From Escallonia rubra (lineage: Eukaryota; Streptophyta; Magnoliopsida; Escalloniales; Escalloniaceae): a stretch of DNA of 64,000 nt. A program made the translations under genes and the position numbers. The DNA lies in NCBI GenBank assembly GCA_033065855.1, contig JAVXUO010000644.1, positions 682,001 to 746,000 on the forward strand. The letters are read 5' to 3'. Under the pieces are notes generated by a model. It was given only the letters and a program-made list of their open reading frames with translations, ran no database searches and had not been told where the DNA came from. Within the stretch, counting starts at the first letter, position 1. Every line of letters begins with the position of its first letter. Shown here in pieces: positions 34,350-47,088 of this stretch.

Positions 34350-36615
34350 AATTACCTAATCATCCGGAAGTACTTCAACATCCGAGTCACTGCTCTTCCT
34401 ATCATCAATCGATTTTTATTGCTCGCGATATTTTGCATCAAGATAATCCTTTCAACATACACATAGCTCGAGCGATTCGGGGTTAAGACGACTCCTCATG
34501 TCATCCAAAACCCCTCCGCTCGCTGAAAATGGTGACTCTAAAGCAACTGTGGAGGCTTGCACCAACAGTACATCCTGTGCAATTTGGGATAAAGTTTTAT
34601 ACATGTTTTGATTTTGTTTCAAAAAATTTAACAAATTAAAACTAACATGTTCTTGCATTGATAATTCAGAATAATGATCAGAATTGGAATATACACCAAT
34701 CTAATTAAAAAAGAAAAAAGTAGACGAACATGCCGAATTAGAAGTACCTTCACCTGGTAGTTGTCTTGCTACTAGATGTTCAAAGCCCTTAAGGTATGGC
34801 GCATAATACCTCTTAGCAGTCGATGATGAAGCTCGCTCGCGCACGTTAGTAGAATTACGATAGAGATTGACAGTTCCTCAAATGTCTTGCTCACTTTCGC
34901 TGTGAGTTCGGTTGTGTCCGCTTCTGGGTAGCACATTAATCTCGATATCTCTTGTATCGAGACGTTCACGCCATGCAACTTTAACCTAGGATCTAAACAA
35001 GTAGCCACAGCAAAAACAACATGCAGTTCACTCTAATATTTATTAAACGTTTTATCCATCACTTTTACTATTTCCTGAAAGGGTCCTATATATTTCCATT
35101 TTGTTAACATTGTAGCCATCTTGAGAATTTCTATTACAGCGAGAGGAGATGTGAGATAGTACGTACCAGACAATAAATTGGTAGACGTGTAAAATACCTC
35201 AAAAAATTCAGATAGGTGTGTAGCTATCTGGCATTCCGTGGGAGTTGGCAAGCCGACTGGGAACAAGGTTAGAAGAAAATGCGTATAGACTTTTTTGTAT
35301 GCCAGAATATGTAAAAGCATATGATATGTAGAGTTCCACCTATGGACCACATCTGTAAGTGGTCTCCTGCAAGACATATTATATTGAACACACAACGCTT
35401 TAAATTGTTGTGTTCTCGAACCTGAACTATTAACATACGCTGTCATACCCCTCATTTTGAGAAGAATATCTCCTGCGGCAGTTAAACCATCTTGAATAAT
35501 TAAATTAATTATATGACAAACACAACGAATATGAAATAATTTACCAGAAAGTACAGGTTTGAGGCTTTCCTCTAAAGCATCAATAGCATCTTTATTGTTA
35601 GTAGCATTATTAAAACTAATACTCATAATCTTATCATTTAATTTAAATGTGGTACATGCTTTAAGTATAATAGTAGCAACGTTAATTTCATCATGCGGAA
35701 AAGAAAAGAGTTCGAAAGCGATGATTCTCTTGTTCATAATCCAATCTGCATCAATCCAATGGGCCGTCACACAAGCATAACTAACAAAAGTAAACGGAGA
35801 TTGTCAAATATCAGAAGTAAGACTAACTTTACCGTCAAAATGATCGAAATAATCGATCAGGCGTGCTTTAGCAGCATTATACTGTCGGAGTGCATCAGAT
35901 CTAGTTGTGTTTCTATGAACCTTTTTGTACAAAGGTTGCACGTGGTGTTCACATAAATAGAGTGCTTAGCATTATCGGCAAAACTAAAGGCTTGTTCATC
36001 GTGAATAACAAATTCAGCGAGACCGTCTATTTACTTTTGCTGATTATAAACAAATAATTTACCGTCAAAAGATAACTGCGTTTGGCTAGGTTCGACGTGG
36101 CCTTGTTGAGGTGCACACTGAGGGTAATGCCTGTTAAGATATCCATTATCACTACCAGACGAAAATAATTTAGCACAATACTTACATCGAGCTTTTCAGA
36201 TGCCGTCCACCATAATTTCATCAAAATGATTCCAACACTCGGCTTCATTTTTTTTTTCACCTTTTGGACTTCTGGCTGACTACCGGAAGGACTGCTCGGC
36301 CCTTCTCCATCACGACCGTTCATCGGGTTAACATTATGCCACGGAATAGTAGCTTTGCCAACCGAGCTGCGCGCGTCTTTGACTAAAATGCAAGCTATCT
36401 TGTGAAGGCGTGTATTCAATATCTGGAATGTTTTGATTGAACTCCCAATTGGCTTGGGTATCTATCATACATCCTGTACTCATTCGTTCAGGAACGAATG
36501 GTTGTAGTGGTGCTTGGATTGGTGTTTGTGATGGCCGTGGTGGTGGTGCTTGTGCTGGTGGTGGTGTTTTTCGTGATGATGATCCACGCTTCAATTTCTT
36601 CAGTATTCCAGCCAT
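34350..36615 (-). pseudogene. hAT transposase (zinc-finger BED, RICESLEEPER-like), degenerate
   Basis: From 5' to 3' on the minus strand there are four parts. First is a low-complexity proline-rich N-terminus (36615-36334, MAGILKKLKRGSSS). Second is a BED finger region near 36240-36100 (CKYCAKLF, then LNRHYPQC). Third is the catalytic region 35770-35033 with TAHWIDADW, CHIINLIIQDGL and HRWNSTYHML. Last is the C-terminal hAT dimerisation domain 34658-34452 (LSQIAQDVLLVQASTVALES, FSASGGVLDD). The coding sequence is spread over several frames with at least one in-frame stop in the BED region. Where the family has the catalytic LDNAS motif, this copy has FNNAT, so the second catalytic aspartate is replaced by asparagine. 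The copy cannot encode an active transposase as it stands. Confidence 0.88.
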
Positions 36616-37384
36616 ATTTGATGCTAAACTTTTTACTAGATTGAAAAATAAAACTAGAGCAGTAATATGTAATTAGAAATAATAATTAAAAAAAATTAAA
36701 GAGTAACTAATGAATAAAAGTAATTAGTAATTCAAAATTGGAGAGTTAGTAATTAAAAAGAATTTGGTAATAATAATTAATAAATAAGAATTCACTAATT
36801 ACTAATTAGTAAACAAAATAATTAGAGAGTAACAAATGAATAAGAGGAGTAGCTAGTAATTAGAATTTAGAAAGAGTAGTAATTAGTAAACAAGAGTATT
36901 GATTAACAAGAGTAGTAATTAGTAAGAGTAGTAATTGGAGAGGGAAATAGTAGCAAAACTTGTAGAAATGTAGAATGTTTAGATAAGAGAGAGTAAGAAG
37001 ATTGGTGTAAAAAATTTGAAAGAAAGGGTGTAAATTTATAGATTTTTGAAAGTCTACAAAAAACTAAAATGCCCCTTAAAACTAGCCGTTTATAGTTGTT
37101 GGGAAGGGTAAAAGTGTTTAAAACCTTAAAAGAGTTGGAAAATTTAAGTTGGACCAAATTTTAAAATCCGTAGGGCCAGCCCACTTTAGGGCCAGAAAAC
37201 CAGGCCAAAAGAGGGCCGAAGCCCGGGCCAATTTCGGGCCAAATCGGGCCTGCCCGTTTTTTAGGGCTTGACCCGGGATTTTTTTGGAATTCTTCGGCTT
37301 GGTCCAAAGCCCTAAAATAATGGGCCGCTATTGTTCACCTACAGGGCCGGGCCGTCCGGCCTTTTTGACAACTCTAGATAATAG

Positions 37385-38606
37385 GCACGGCAATGGAGGT
37401 GGGTGGCGACTGTAACGGTGGGAGTGGTTGATAGGGGTGGGTTGTGTTGGAATGGATGGTGGTGGAGAAGGTTGGATTATCATTTAGTGGGTTGTTAGTG
37501 ATTGACTGGAGAGACGAGAGTAACTGTAATCAGCCATGAAAGACAGAGTCTAGTGGAGAAAGAAGTTTGGTATCCACTAAAGTAAATTAAAAGGAACTAT
37601 GAGGGTAATGAGGATTTTAGTAAATATTTTAACTATTTCGTCTTGTGTGCATAACTTCACGCGTAATAGACGTAGGGTTATTAATTTTTTATATTTCAAA
37701 GAATGTAAATCACACATTAAGCACAACAAACAAATGAAGTGCATTTTTCCCAAAATTTTAACCCAAGGTAAGACTTCGCTAGGCATCTTCAACGTTGAGG
37801 GTGACTTTTTTGATCCAAAGTACCTTTAGTTAAAAGTTAATAGTTAAAAGATAAAAGTGTTACAAATATGTCGTCCTCGATCTGGTCCCAAAGTATTTAC
37901 TAAACCCCATTTGAAAAAAAAAATTGATCAAATTTTTTGTGACGAATGAAGTATATACTAAACCCCCATTTTGCCTACTTTTTAAGCTAAGGTAAGATCT
38001 TGCTAGGCATCTCACACGAGGGAAACTTTTCCAATGACACCAAAATTATCTAGCACGATACTCATAGATTCAGTTGCAGCCATAAATAGGACACCTTTGA
38101 TTTCTTGCAGAACAGGATGATGTTGTTTGAAGTTAGATCATTCATATGTTTTCTATCCTTCGATCAGCAGCCACAACTTCTCCACCGGCTTGATTTGGAA
38201 GAATATTTCACACTGCATAACATGACTAACAAAATCAGATGACAAACAGTTCCCATAACTTTAGAAAGAAGCCTAGCCTCTATTTTTTACCCAATGATTA
38301 GGACGTAAAATCTGAATAACATGTAAATTTAGTTTCACATATGAGCGAGTATTATATGTGTAAAAATTTGATTAAAAATACGGGTACCAGTACGTCATTT
38401 TATGTTAAAAACAAGTACCTACTTCGGAATAACATCTATATATAACTATGTTGAAGACATTAATTCACTTGGATTTGGCAGTCCACTTAGTTATATAGGG
38501 CAGAATTTTAATTTTAAATAAATGTTTACGGGTTAATTTAAAGAATACATGCAAAGTCATGTGGCAGACTTTATAAACACAAGGTACATTCTTGAAGTGA
38601 GGTGCG
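37385..38606. other. Intergenic, no supported gene
   Basis: 37385-37480 is GGTGG-rich, the continuation of the hAT target region at 31325-31421. After that the sequence is AT-rich. AAGGTAAGA(C/T)(C/T)T(C/T)GCTAGGCATCT occurs twice (about 37764 and 37990), a short direct repeat of unknown nature. Confidence 0.4.
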
Positions 38607-39231
38607 TAGAGGGTTGTAATTTGGGTTGAATTTTTATGAGGATAACGAACCCAACCAAACATTATGTGCATTTACCCAACTCAATTCACTTAATTATAAA
38701 ATGGTTAGAATGGGTTGAACTGCTGTTATAGTGGGTTAGAATGGATTGGGCTTTTAAACCCATTTGATTAAAAACTCATATTTTGAACCTCCACCAATTG
38801 CCACCGCTGCCATCACACTGTCAGTAGCCACCGCCAAGGCGAAAGGCTAGCGCCTCCGGCTACCGTTGCCACCGTTGCTGTTGTGCGTAGTAGCCAGCTA
38901 GCCTACATAACCGCGGCCACCACAACCACAACATGCAGCCTCTGCCACCGCCACCGCCTGCAGCTCCAACCCTGACACCGCTACTAGCAGCCGGTGCCAC
39001 CTTTGCCATCGGTAGCCACTTTTGGCCACCACCACTTCAATTTCTGTTTAAATAAAAACTGTTTTCACTTAATTTTTATCAACCTATTGAAACCCAAATA
39101 TACATATATCCATCTATCGTCCCAAACCAATCAACTAAATTTTTTCTTGGATTATTGCTCGTGAGGTTTTAAAGCACATGGATTTCTTGGGTTGGGTACA
39201 AACTCAACCCAACCCACCCAAGTTACACCTA
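38607..39231. mobile_element. hAT-like non-autonomous element, tentative
   Basis: The left end TAGAGGGTTGTAATTTGGGT and the right end, on the other strand, TAGGTGTAACTTGGGTGGGT are related. Both subterminal regions are rich in GGGTTG/CAACCC motifs, the style of plant hAT elements. The interior (38790-39030) is GC-rich with CCACCGC runs. No clear 8-bp target duplication was found, so limits and family are uncertain. Confidence 0.4.
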
Positions 39232-40218
39232 TTTAGTGACATAATTGTCAAAATGAAATCTTAATGGATTAGAATATTGATTAGGTAGAGTTTTAGAATG
39301 ATTAATTAGAATTGATTTTTAAATTAAATAAGGCTTACTAATATAGAAATTAATTAATCTTAAAATAAGAAATCTACTCAAGATAATATTGGAGACATTT
39401 AGTGACACTATCTTATTTAGTATATAATGTTTATAAGTCTATTTCAAATAGAAAACATAATGTGATGATGTGTCATGTAAAGAAGCGATGATGTGCTGCT
39501 TAATTAAAGAAGTTATCAGTGTCTTTCTCGCTTAACTTATTATATATTATATAAATATAGATGACAGCCTTACGACAAGTGTGGTCAAGTAAAATTAAAG
39601 TGTTCACAATCTCTGCTAGATTTACAATAGATTTACACACGCACAAAAGCATTCTTGGTACGTATTTTAGATCTTTGTAGGCAAAACATACAAAGTATAT
39701 ACCTTACTATGAAGTGATAACGTAGGTAACTTATTTAAGCTTACGTCGTACATTGTGATAGCCTCGGCATATTAAACTAGTGCTCCAAACCACCGCAGTA
39801 AGCTAAATTGTCGCAAAAAAATTAGTGATTGTCACGAAAATATATTTTTAGCAATCACTAGGAAATTTAAGTAGCATTTTATCAATATTTAGCTCATTTT
39901 TCTTTTATTCATGTACGTGCAATGCAAATGGTTTCCAAACTGCTGCCTAGACAGTGCATGGGAATCTCTAATTCTGCGGCTATTACCAAAAGAGTTCCTT
40001 CTCCGACTCCTTTGGATCTTAAGACATATTCCAACTTGGAATGCTTCACTTCCTCGCCCTCTCTCCACAAACCAAACTGAAAACTCTCCTCGCTACCTTA
40101 CTACCTATAGCTCCATACCAATTTTACTTGCTTCCTCTTTTACCTTCTCATTTTGTCTCTGTCTCTACCTCTCTCTGTGTCTATGTTTGTTTGTTTGAGT
40201 GACTGATTGCGATCCAAG
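39232..40218. other. Upstream region of the PMT27-like gene
   Basis: AT-rich to about 40000. The last 120 bases are CT-rich (TCTCTGTCTCTACCTCTCTC), typical of a plant 5' untranslated region. A small plus-strand open frame at 39911-40198 lies in this presumed leader and has no recognisable domain. No other gene is seen. Confidence 0.45.
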
Positions 40219-43200
40219 ATGGCTCCAGGGAAGGCTCGACATAATAAGCGGTCGTCTGGCAATTCTCATGCATCAACAGTGACAACGGTTGTCTTTGTAG
40301 CACTATGTATTTTGGGTCTCTGGTTGCTAACCCCAAGTTCTTTTATCTCTTCTCCTCGAACCACCACGCGAACCACCACCAACACTCCCGCAGCCCGCTC
40401 TTCCTCCAGCATCGGCTCTCTTAAACCTAGACTTACCAGTAAAATACCAGCTCCAGTTTTCGAGGACAATCCAGGCGATCTCCCGGACGACGCCATCAAA
40501 TCCGATGAGCGCACCACGGACTACCATAATCATAAGTCAAAAGTATCCTCCACCACTGACGGAGAAAGTTCATCAAGTGGGACGGCAAATGAAGCGGAAA
40601 GCAACAATGACGATAAACAAGATTTGGAAACACAAAAAGGTGCAGAAGCAGCAGCTGAGAGTGAAAATAGTGCTAACAAAGAAGAATCAGAACAAGGAAA
40701 AGGTAATGCAGCAGAGAATGACAATGGAAACGATGTACAAGAATCCGAAAAAGAAAATGATGGTGATGATGATAAAAGTAGCGAAGCAAACGTGGAAGAA
40801 CATGTTTCAGTTCGTGAAGAGACTTCGGAGGGTGTACAAGGTAAAGTCTCAGTAGAGGAGCAACAAAAGCACGAGGGACACGAAACTCAAACGTCCGAGG
40901 CAGAGGGTGTACAGGGAAAAGTCTCAGTAGAGGAGCAACAGAAGCACGAAGGGCATGAAACTCAAACGTCCGAGGCTGAGGGTGTACAAGGGAAAGTCGC
41001 AGTAGTGGAGCAACGGAAGCACGAAGGACATGAGAGTCAAACGTCTGAGGAGGATTCTAAGACTCAAAACCAGCAAGTCGAAGAAATCAAAGAAATGACT
41101 GAAAGAGAAGAAAGCCGAAAGGCAAGACGCGATCGTGGAAAGCAAGAGGTTCAAGAAAGTAGGGTGCGACAGGAAAACCATCAAGCAGATAGACAAGTAA
41201 ATGATACCCATGAAAGTTCTGAAGAGTCGACTCAGCAAAATCAGGTATCAGATGAAGAACAAGAACATCGTATGGAACAACAACAACTAGAAGAAGAGAA
41301 CCAAATGAAACAAGAACAACAACAACAAGATGAAGAACAAGATTCACAAGGGAGTCGCGGAGCAATAAGCGACGATCAAATACAACATGACGAGGCCCAA
41401 GTTGAAACGGAAGCTCCACGAAAAGAGAGCGAAGCTGAACGTGAGAGCAACAACACGAAAGAAGATTCATTTCCAGGTGGCGAGAGTTCAAGGATACCAA
41501 AGGAGTCGAAGGAGTCGAAGAAGGCTTGGTCGACTCAGGCAGACCAGTCGGATAACGAGAAAGAGAGACGAAAAGGTACCTCAGAAGGTCAAGATCAGAG
41601 CATATACGGCTACACATGGCAGCTGTGTAACGTCACGGCGGGGCCGGACTACATACCTTGCTTGGACAATGAAAAAGCGCTGAGAAAGCTACATAGTACC
41701 AAGCACTACGAGCATCGGGAGAGGCATTGTCCAGAGGAGGCCCCTACCTGCCTTGTCTCTCTTCCGGAGGGATACAAGACACCTGTTGAGTGGCCTCAGA
41801 GCAGAGAAAAGGTACGATTCCAGAACTCATACTTTATCCACCGGATGCAGGGACAGAAATGTGAAACGTCTGAACTGAATTCGTACATCTAGTGTTCGAT
41901 ATGATGGCCACATGTGACAATCTCAATGTTCACTTGCAAAAAGTTTCATTCACTGCTGCTAAATCTGTTAGAACAATACGTGAAACTCTAAGTTGTCTAT
42001 GCTTTGGGGTTTGTTTTCTGTAATAAGTAGTTGTGGATATTGGCAGATATGGTACCATAATATACCTCACACGAAGCTGGCGGAGGTGAAAGGGCACCAG
42101 AATTGGGTGAAAGTGACTGGAGAGTTTCTTACTTTCCCTGGAGGTGGGACTCAATTTATACATGGTGCGCTACACTACATTGATTTTGTACAAGAGGTAA
42201 AGTTATCCTACGAGTTATATTATGGAAAAGGGGACAACAGAAGCTAGCCCACAAAACAGTTAGTATAATGGAAACGAATAATCATAGAGCAATATTTCTA
42301 CGAAAATGATGCACCTCACTAGATGCGCTATTTAGTTCATTAACAATGTATCAGAAATTGTCATCTAACCTCAAAAGTGTTTCTGATAGCATTTGAGTGG
42401 TCAGTAAAGATGGTCTTTAGCAGCCGTTATAGAACTCAAATGGAGAAACGCAGAGCTAAAATTGTAATGCCCTAGATAAATTGTACACTGGATAGATGCA
42501 GAAGGCTGGGCTGAACATATTAAAGAAAATGAACTGTAAAAAGCGCCATAGTAGAGAGCATTCTTTGCTTTATATTTTCAGGAACTTCAATGTTTTCTGG
42601 GTGCAGGCAGTACCTGAAATTGCATGGGGAAAGCGCACTCGAGTAGTATTGGATGTTGGCTGCGGGGTTGCCAGCTTTGGAGGTTACCTTTTCAACAGAG
42701 ATGTTCTTGCTATGTCTTTTGCTCCCAAAGATGAACATGAAGCCCAAGTTCAGTTTGCCCTTGAAAGGGGAATACCGGCAATATCTGCCGTGATGGGCTC
42801 CAAACGACTGCCATTTCCTAGCAGGGTCTTTGATCTTGTGCACTGCGCACGTTGTAGAGTTCCTTGGCATGCAGAAGGTTTTGATGCCTACCTAGCTATT
42901 TTTCCAAGATTTGCAATCTGAAAGTTTTAGTTTATTAAGAAGTATCACCAGTCAACTTTACCACGTTACATCTTTGCCTTTGCCTTTGCCTTCCACATAA
43001 GATTAATTAACAACTAGAGTTCCCTCTGAAGGTGGTGCTCTTCTTTTGGAACTGAACCGGATGCTCCGACCTGGAGGTTATTTCGTATGGTCAGCAACTC
43101 CTGTCTACCAGACGCTTGAAGAAGATGCGCAGATTTGGAAGGGTACTTGGGACCAAAAGCTACAATAAATTTGTTTTGACAAATTAAGGTAATCTACATT

Positions 43201-44444
43201 CTCCTAGCACTGACGCACCCCTTTCTATTGCAGAGATGTCTGCTCTAACGGTATCAATGTGTTGGGAGCTTGTGACCATCAAGAAGGATAAAGTAAATTC
43301 AATTGGTGCAGCCATCTACCACAAACCAGACTCAAATGAATGCTATGAAGAAAGAAAGCACAACCATCCTCCAATGTGTAAAAGGGATGATGATCCAAAT
43401 GCAGCCTGGTAGGGTTTTTAAGTACCTTAAATTGTCATTTACTAACGTAGTGAACAGATTGAGCATTATACAACCTAACAAATGTCAATTAACTACAAAA
43501 ATACAATCTAACTGTCGTCTTGCCGGAATGGTGATGATGAAAATCCTATGCGGGGTCACATTTTTCAGGTATGTGCCATTGCAGTCATGCATGCACAAGG
43601 TGCCAGTCGATGAGACCCAGAGAGGATCGCAATGGCCGGACGAGTGGCCTCGCCGGCTTCAAACACCTCCATACTGGTTAAACAGATCGCAAATGGGAAT
43701 CTACGGAAAACCAGCTCCTGATGATTTTGCAGCAGACTATGAACACTGGAAGCGGGTGGTGAGCAAGTCCTATCTCAGTGGACTGGGCATCAGCTGGTCC
43801 AATGTCAGAAATATCATGGACATGAGAGCTGTTTATGGCGGGTAATATACAGTATTCATTATCGTTACCACAGCAGTTTTATTCATCAAATAGTACCATG
43901 TAAATAACTAAGAGCTTGATGATCTTGTTATAGATTTGCAGCCGCAATGAAGGACCTAAAAGTATGGGTCTTGAATGTGGTGAACATAGATTCTCCGGAC
44001 ACACTTCCTATAATCTATGAGCGGGGTCTTTTTGGGATATATCATGATTGGTGTGAATCTTTCAGTTCGTATCCTCGGACGTATGATCTCCTGCATGCTG
44101 ATCATCTATTCTCGAGGCTCAAAAAGAGGTAATGCTTTGGATTGTGGCCTTCATCACTAGGACTAGCAATCTACATGTATTTCTATTTTTCCTCAACACT
44201 TCAAGCAATTCAATTGGCATTTTGCAGGTGCAAGATTGCTCCTGTGATGGTAGAGATTGACAGAATAGTCAGACCTGGAGGTAAACTGATCGTTCGTGAT
44301 GAGTCGAGTGCAATTGGGGAAGTCGAAAACTTGTTGAAGTCTCTGCATTGGGAGATTCATATGACGTTCTCCAAAAACCAAGAAGGTATACTCAGTGCCC
44401 AGAAGTCTGATTGGCGACCCGACTCGTATGCAGCGCCTTCCTGA
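40219..44444 (+). CDS. PMT27-like: PMT27-like Golgi methyltransferase (QUA2/TSD2 family, DUF248)
   Basis: Putative S-adenosylmethionine-dependent methyltransferase of the plant Golgi. Family members such as QUA2 act in pectin (homogalacturonan) methylation. Eight exons join in frame: 40219-41811, 42047-42196, 42607-42877, 43032-43142, 43234-43408, 43569-43841, 43934-44128, 44228-44444. All introns are GT-AG, and the product is 994 residues. The ATG at 40219 gives [14 protein letters not shown] followed by a membrane anchor (about residues 20-38), then a long acidic, Glu/Gln-rich stem with three 25-residue repeats (204-278). The catalytic region starts near residue 462 ([20 protein letters not shown]). 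The SAM-binding motif [15 protein letters not shown] lies at 595-609, with [16 protein letters not shown] before it and [13 protein letters not shown] after it. The C-terminus ends RPDSYAAPS. It looks intact. Plain family members have about 600 residues; the acidic stem makes this one long, like Arabidopsis PMT24-27. The PMT27 assignment rests on the N-terminus. Confidence 0.95.
40828..41052 (+). repeat. Three in-frame 75-bp repeats in the acidic stem of the PMT27-like gene
   Basis: Units 40828-40902, 40903-40977 and 40978-41052 encode [20 protein letters not shown] plus QTSEA, with small changes in the third unit (AVVEQR, ES, SEE). The first two are almost identical, which implies recent unequal exchange. 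The repeat adds to a charged linker between the membrane anchor and the catalytic domain. Confidence 0.95.
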
Positions 44445-45724
44445 TTACAAATACCTGACAGCATTTTGATTTGGTTAAACAGAGCTCGGATAGTCTGTAT
44501 GCAGTCAACGTGTTTTAGTTGCATTTTGGTAAACCATAAGTGTAGAATTACTTTGTGAAGTACAGTTAAGTCAGATGAATTCCGCAACATATTGATTACA
44601 TGTAAACACAAGTATGCCATCGATGTGCAAAACTTTCGTTTTTCAGAAGTTTTGAAATGTTAGTACGTAGAACTAGTATGGAGTATCTGGGATTGCCTGT
44701 TAATTAAAGACTTCGGGAGCATTGGCCGAGTTTCCATTTTGACAGGTGCGTGCCAGTCTTTCTACATCCAGTTTTTCTCTCAATATTCCCTTTTTTCCCA
44801 TAGCGTTTAGATATCTGTATCGGAACTCTAATATAGCAAGTCATCGGTTCAAGTCTTATTGCTTACATGATATTAGAGCTCTAATTTAGTAAGTAATGTT
44901 TCAAGGCTTCGCGCTTGCGGTTGGTACCGTCAATGTTCGTGTTCTGTGGAGAAGTTTGTGATATATGTCATGGCCTAGAGTGCATCTTTTGTTCGCCTGT
45001 CGACGTGCAATAGGTGACTTACTTGTAAAGCGTTACACGGGGGGACTTAACTTCAAACTCACTTCCTCTTCCCACTGTATATTGTCACCATGTTACAGAA
45101 CAAAACTGCAACCATGGGTAATAGGTATTTGTTCGTTAGGATACTCGGATGCTTTTCTTTGATCGGAAAATTTCCTCTTCTAATCCTTAGAAAAATCTTT
45201 GAACTAGAAAACATTCAGAATATGAGTTCTTATATCGAAACTGCTGTAACGAACGAAGAACGAAAGATGAAAATACATCATAAGCTTACTCTATAATCGA
45301 TTTAAATGAGTGATATGTATGTATAATTTCTTGATCGACATGATTCAAAATGGTCAAGCTGAAACATGGATACTAACCTAATTACCCTCCCACCCACATC
45401 TACACAGCACCAAATTTTACGGAAGGGCTGACATGATGATTAGCGGAAGGCCGCGTGGTGAGATTAGCATATAGATTTCCTCTCTCATTTGTTCCTTTTG
45501 TTTTGTCTTTCGACAGATTTCGTCCTCAGGTTTAGAAAATAGAGGGCACCATTGATAAGAGAGTGCCCTTCAAACCAGACGTGTAGTTAGTAACAGCCTG
45601 AAATGGGAAGTTTTCTCATGGACAAGTGTCACCATCATAGCAGAGGGACAACAGGAAGAGGCACAATTAGTGGGGACAGAAGATTTGATTGAAGTGCTTT
45701 CTAGCAGAGCAGATGAACATAACG
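44445..45724. other. Downstream of PMT27-like gene, no supported gene
   Basis: 44445 to about 44700 is likely the 3' untranslated region and terminator region of the methyltransferase gene. The remainder has no recognisable coding sequence or repeat pair. Confidence 0.45.
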
Positions 45725-47088
45725 TAGAGATGTCAAAAGGGCCGGGCGGCCCGCGGGCTGGCCCGGCCCGTTTTTGGCCCGGGCTGGCCCGACCCATTTT
45801 TGGGCCCGGACTGGCCCTAACCCTTAGGGCTTGGGCGAGGGCCATGCCGAATTATTTGAGAAACAGGCCCGGGCCCGGCACGGCCCTAAAATGGCCCGTT
45901 TTTGGCCCGGCCCTCCTTTGGCCAAAACTGGCCCCCTTTTGGCTCTAAGGTTGGTCCGATTTCTACCACCACACACTTTTTGGCCCTAAGGTTGACCCTA
46001 TTTCTGGCCCTACAACAGGCCCTTTATATTGTATACACACATTATTATGTATAAGTGTGCGTGTCCAACGATGATCGAATAAGCAATGAAACTGAACATG
46101 AATTATGATGATCGTTCTTCCTTTGTGCAATAATCAAAGATTTGTTTGTTTGACGTAAAACAAGAATTAGATTACAATCGAACTGTGAAAAAATCATGAG
46201 CCTTCTTGAAGAGGCCTTGGCGGTCTTGGTTGGGCTGAACTTATTTGTTAATAAATAAAAAACAGACTAATTCCACCCTCTTACATATAAATTAGTATTG
46301 CAACAGTGAAGAAAAAAATAACTGTTAAAATACATATAAAAAGCTAGTTTTTATATTATTAAATAATAATAACAAAATAGATAGTAAAATAATAATATTA
46401 TTTTCACCTTTTTATGAGTTTTCAATCACTTTAAAAAATAATTGTTATTCTTTCAGCAACGAAAGAAGAAGTAAAATATTAAATAATAGAAATAGCCTCT
46501 TTCAAATAGTAGAAATAGTCTCTAGGGCAATTTAGCGTTGGTACTACTTGCTTGGATAAGGTAAAAAAATTGTGCATATGACTTCAACAGATGTTTATTG
46601 GAAAAAAAAAAAAGAAAGAAGAAGATGCTACTATATTAAAAAAAGAAAGAAAAGCTAAATACTGCGCAAACATTTGCGAAAATTTAAAGAGTTACTGTAT
46701 TAAGTAATTTGATAAATGTAATTGTCATTTTTTATTTACCAAACTTCCGAAAAATACTACTTATAAATTATAATGTTAGTAGGCCAAAAAAGCTTGTCAA
46801 TATTATACCAAATTAACATGTATCAATCTTAACCAATTAATTTGATGTATTCTTGTTGGCCATCGACGCAAATAAATAACAAGGAATTGGGAACCAAAAA
46901 AATAAAATTTGGGCCCGGGCCTAAATATTGGGCCTAGGGCCAGGGCTTGGGCTGGGCCCATATATCCAGATTTAGGCCCGGGCCCGGCCGGTTTTCCAGT
47001 CATCAGGCCCGGCCCCGGCCCGTTTTCTTTAGAGGCCCGTTGGGCTTGGGCTGGGCCAGCCTCAAGCCTGGCCCATTGACATAACTTT
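45725..47088. mobile_element. Deleted hAT relative of the 31-37 kb element, inverted
   Basis: The left end TAGAGATGTCAAAAGGGCCG and the right end, whose complement reads GTTATGTCAATGGGCC, match the TAGAGGTGTCAA ends of the hAT at 31430-37376. The right terminal region (46905-47060) is, read in reverse, clearly homologous to the left end of that element, sharing TATATAGGCCCAG- and GGCCTAATATTTAGG-like blocks. It is therefore the same family in opposite orientation. Length is about 1.36 kb, with an AT-rich interior and no transposase, which makes it a non-autonomous deletion derivative. A clean 8-bp target duplication is not visible, so the ends are approximate. Confidence 0.75.

Larger units (their letters stand above)
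31430..37376 (-). mobile_element. Complete-length hAT transposon (RICESLEEPER-type), 5.9 kb, with nested MULE
   Basis: Ends are TAGAGGTGTCAA on the left and, on the other strand, TAGAGTTGTCAA on the right. The perfect 8-bp target duplication GATAATAG flanks them (31422-31429 and 37377-37384). GGGCCGGGC-type subterminal motifs crowd both ends. On the left a block of about 65 bp around TATATAGGCCCAGTC is tandemly doubled (about 31540-31672). Transposase-like coding lies on the minus strand at about 36615-34350. A Mutator-like element sits inside the 3' non-coding part (32133-34225). Without that insertion the hAT would be about 3.9 kb, close to the usual size of autonomous plant hATs. Its coding sequence is broken, so the copy is not autonomous. 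Confidence 0.93.
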
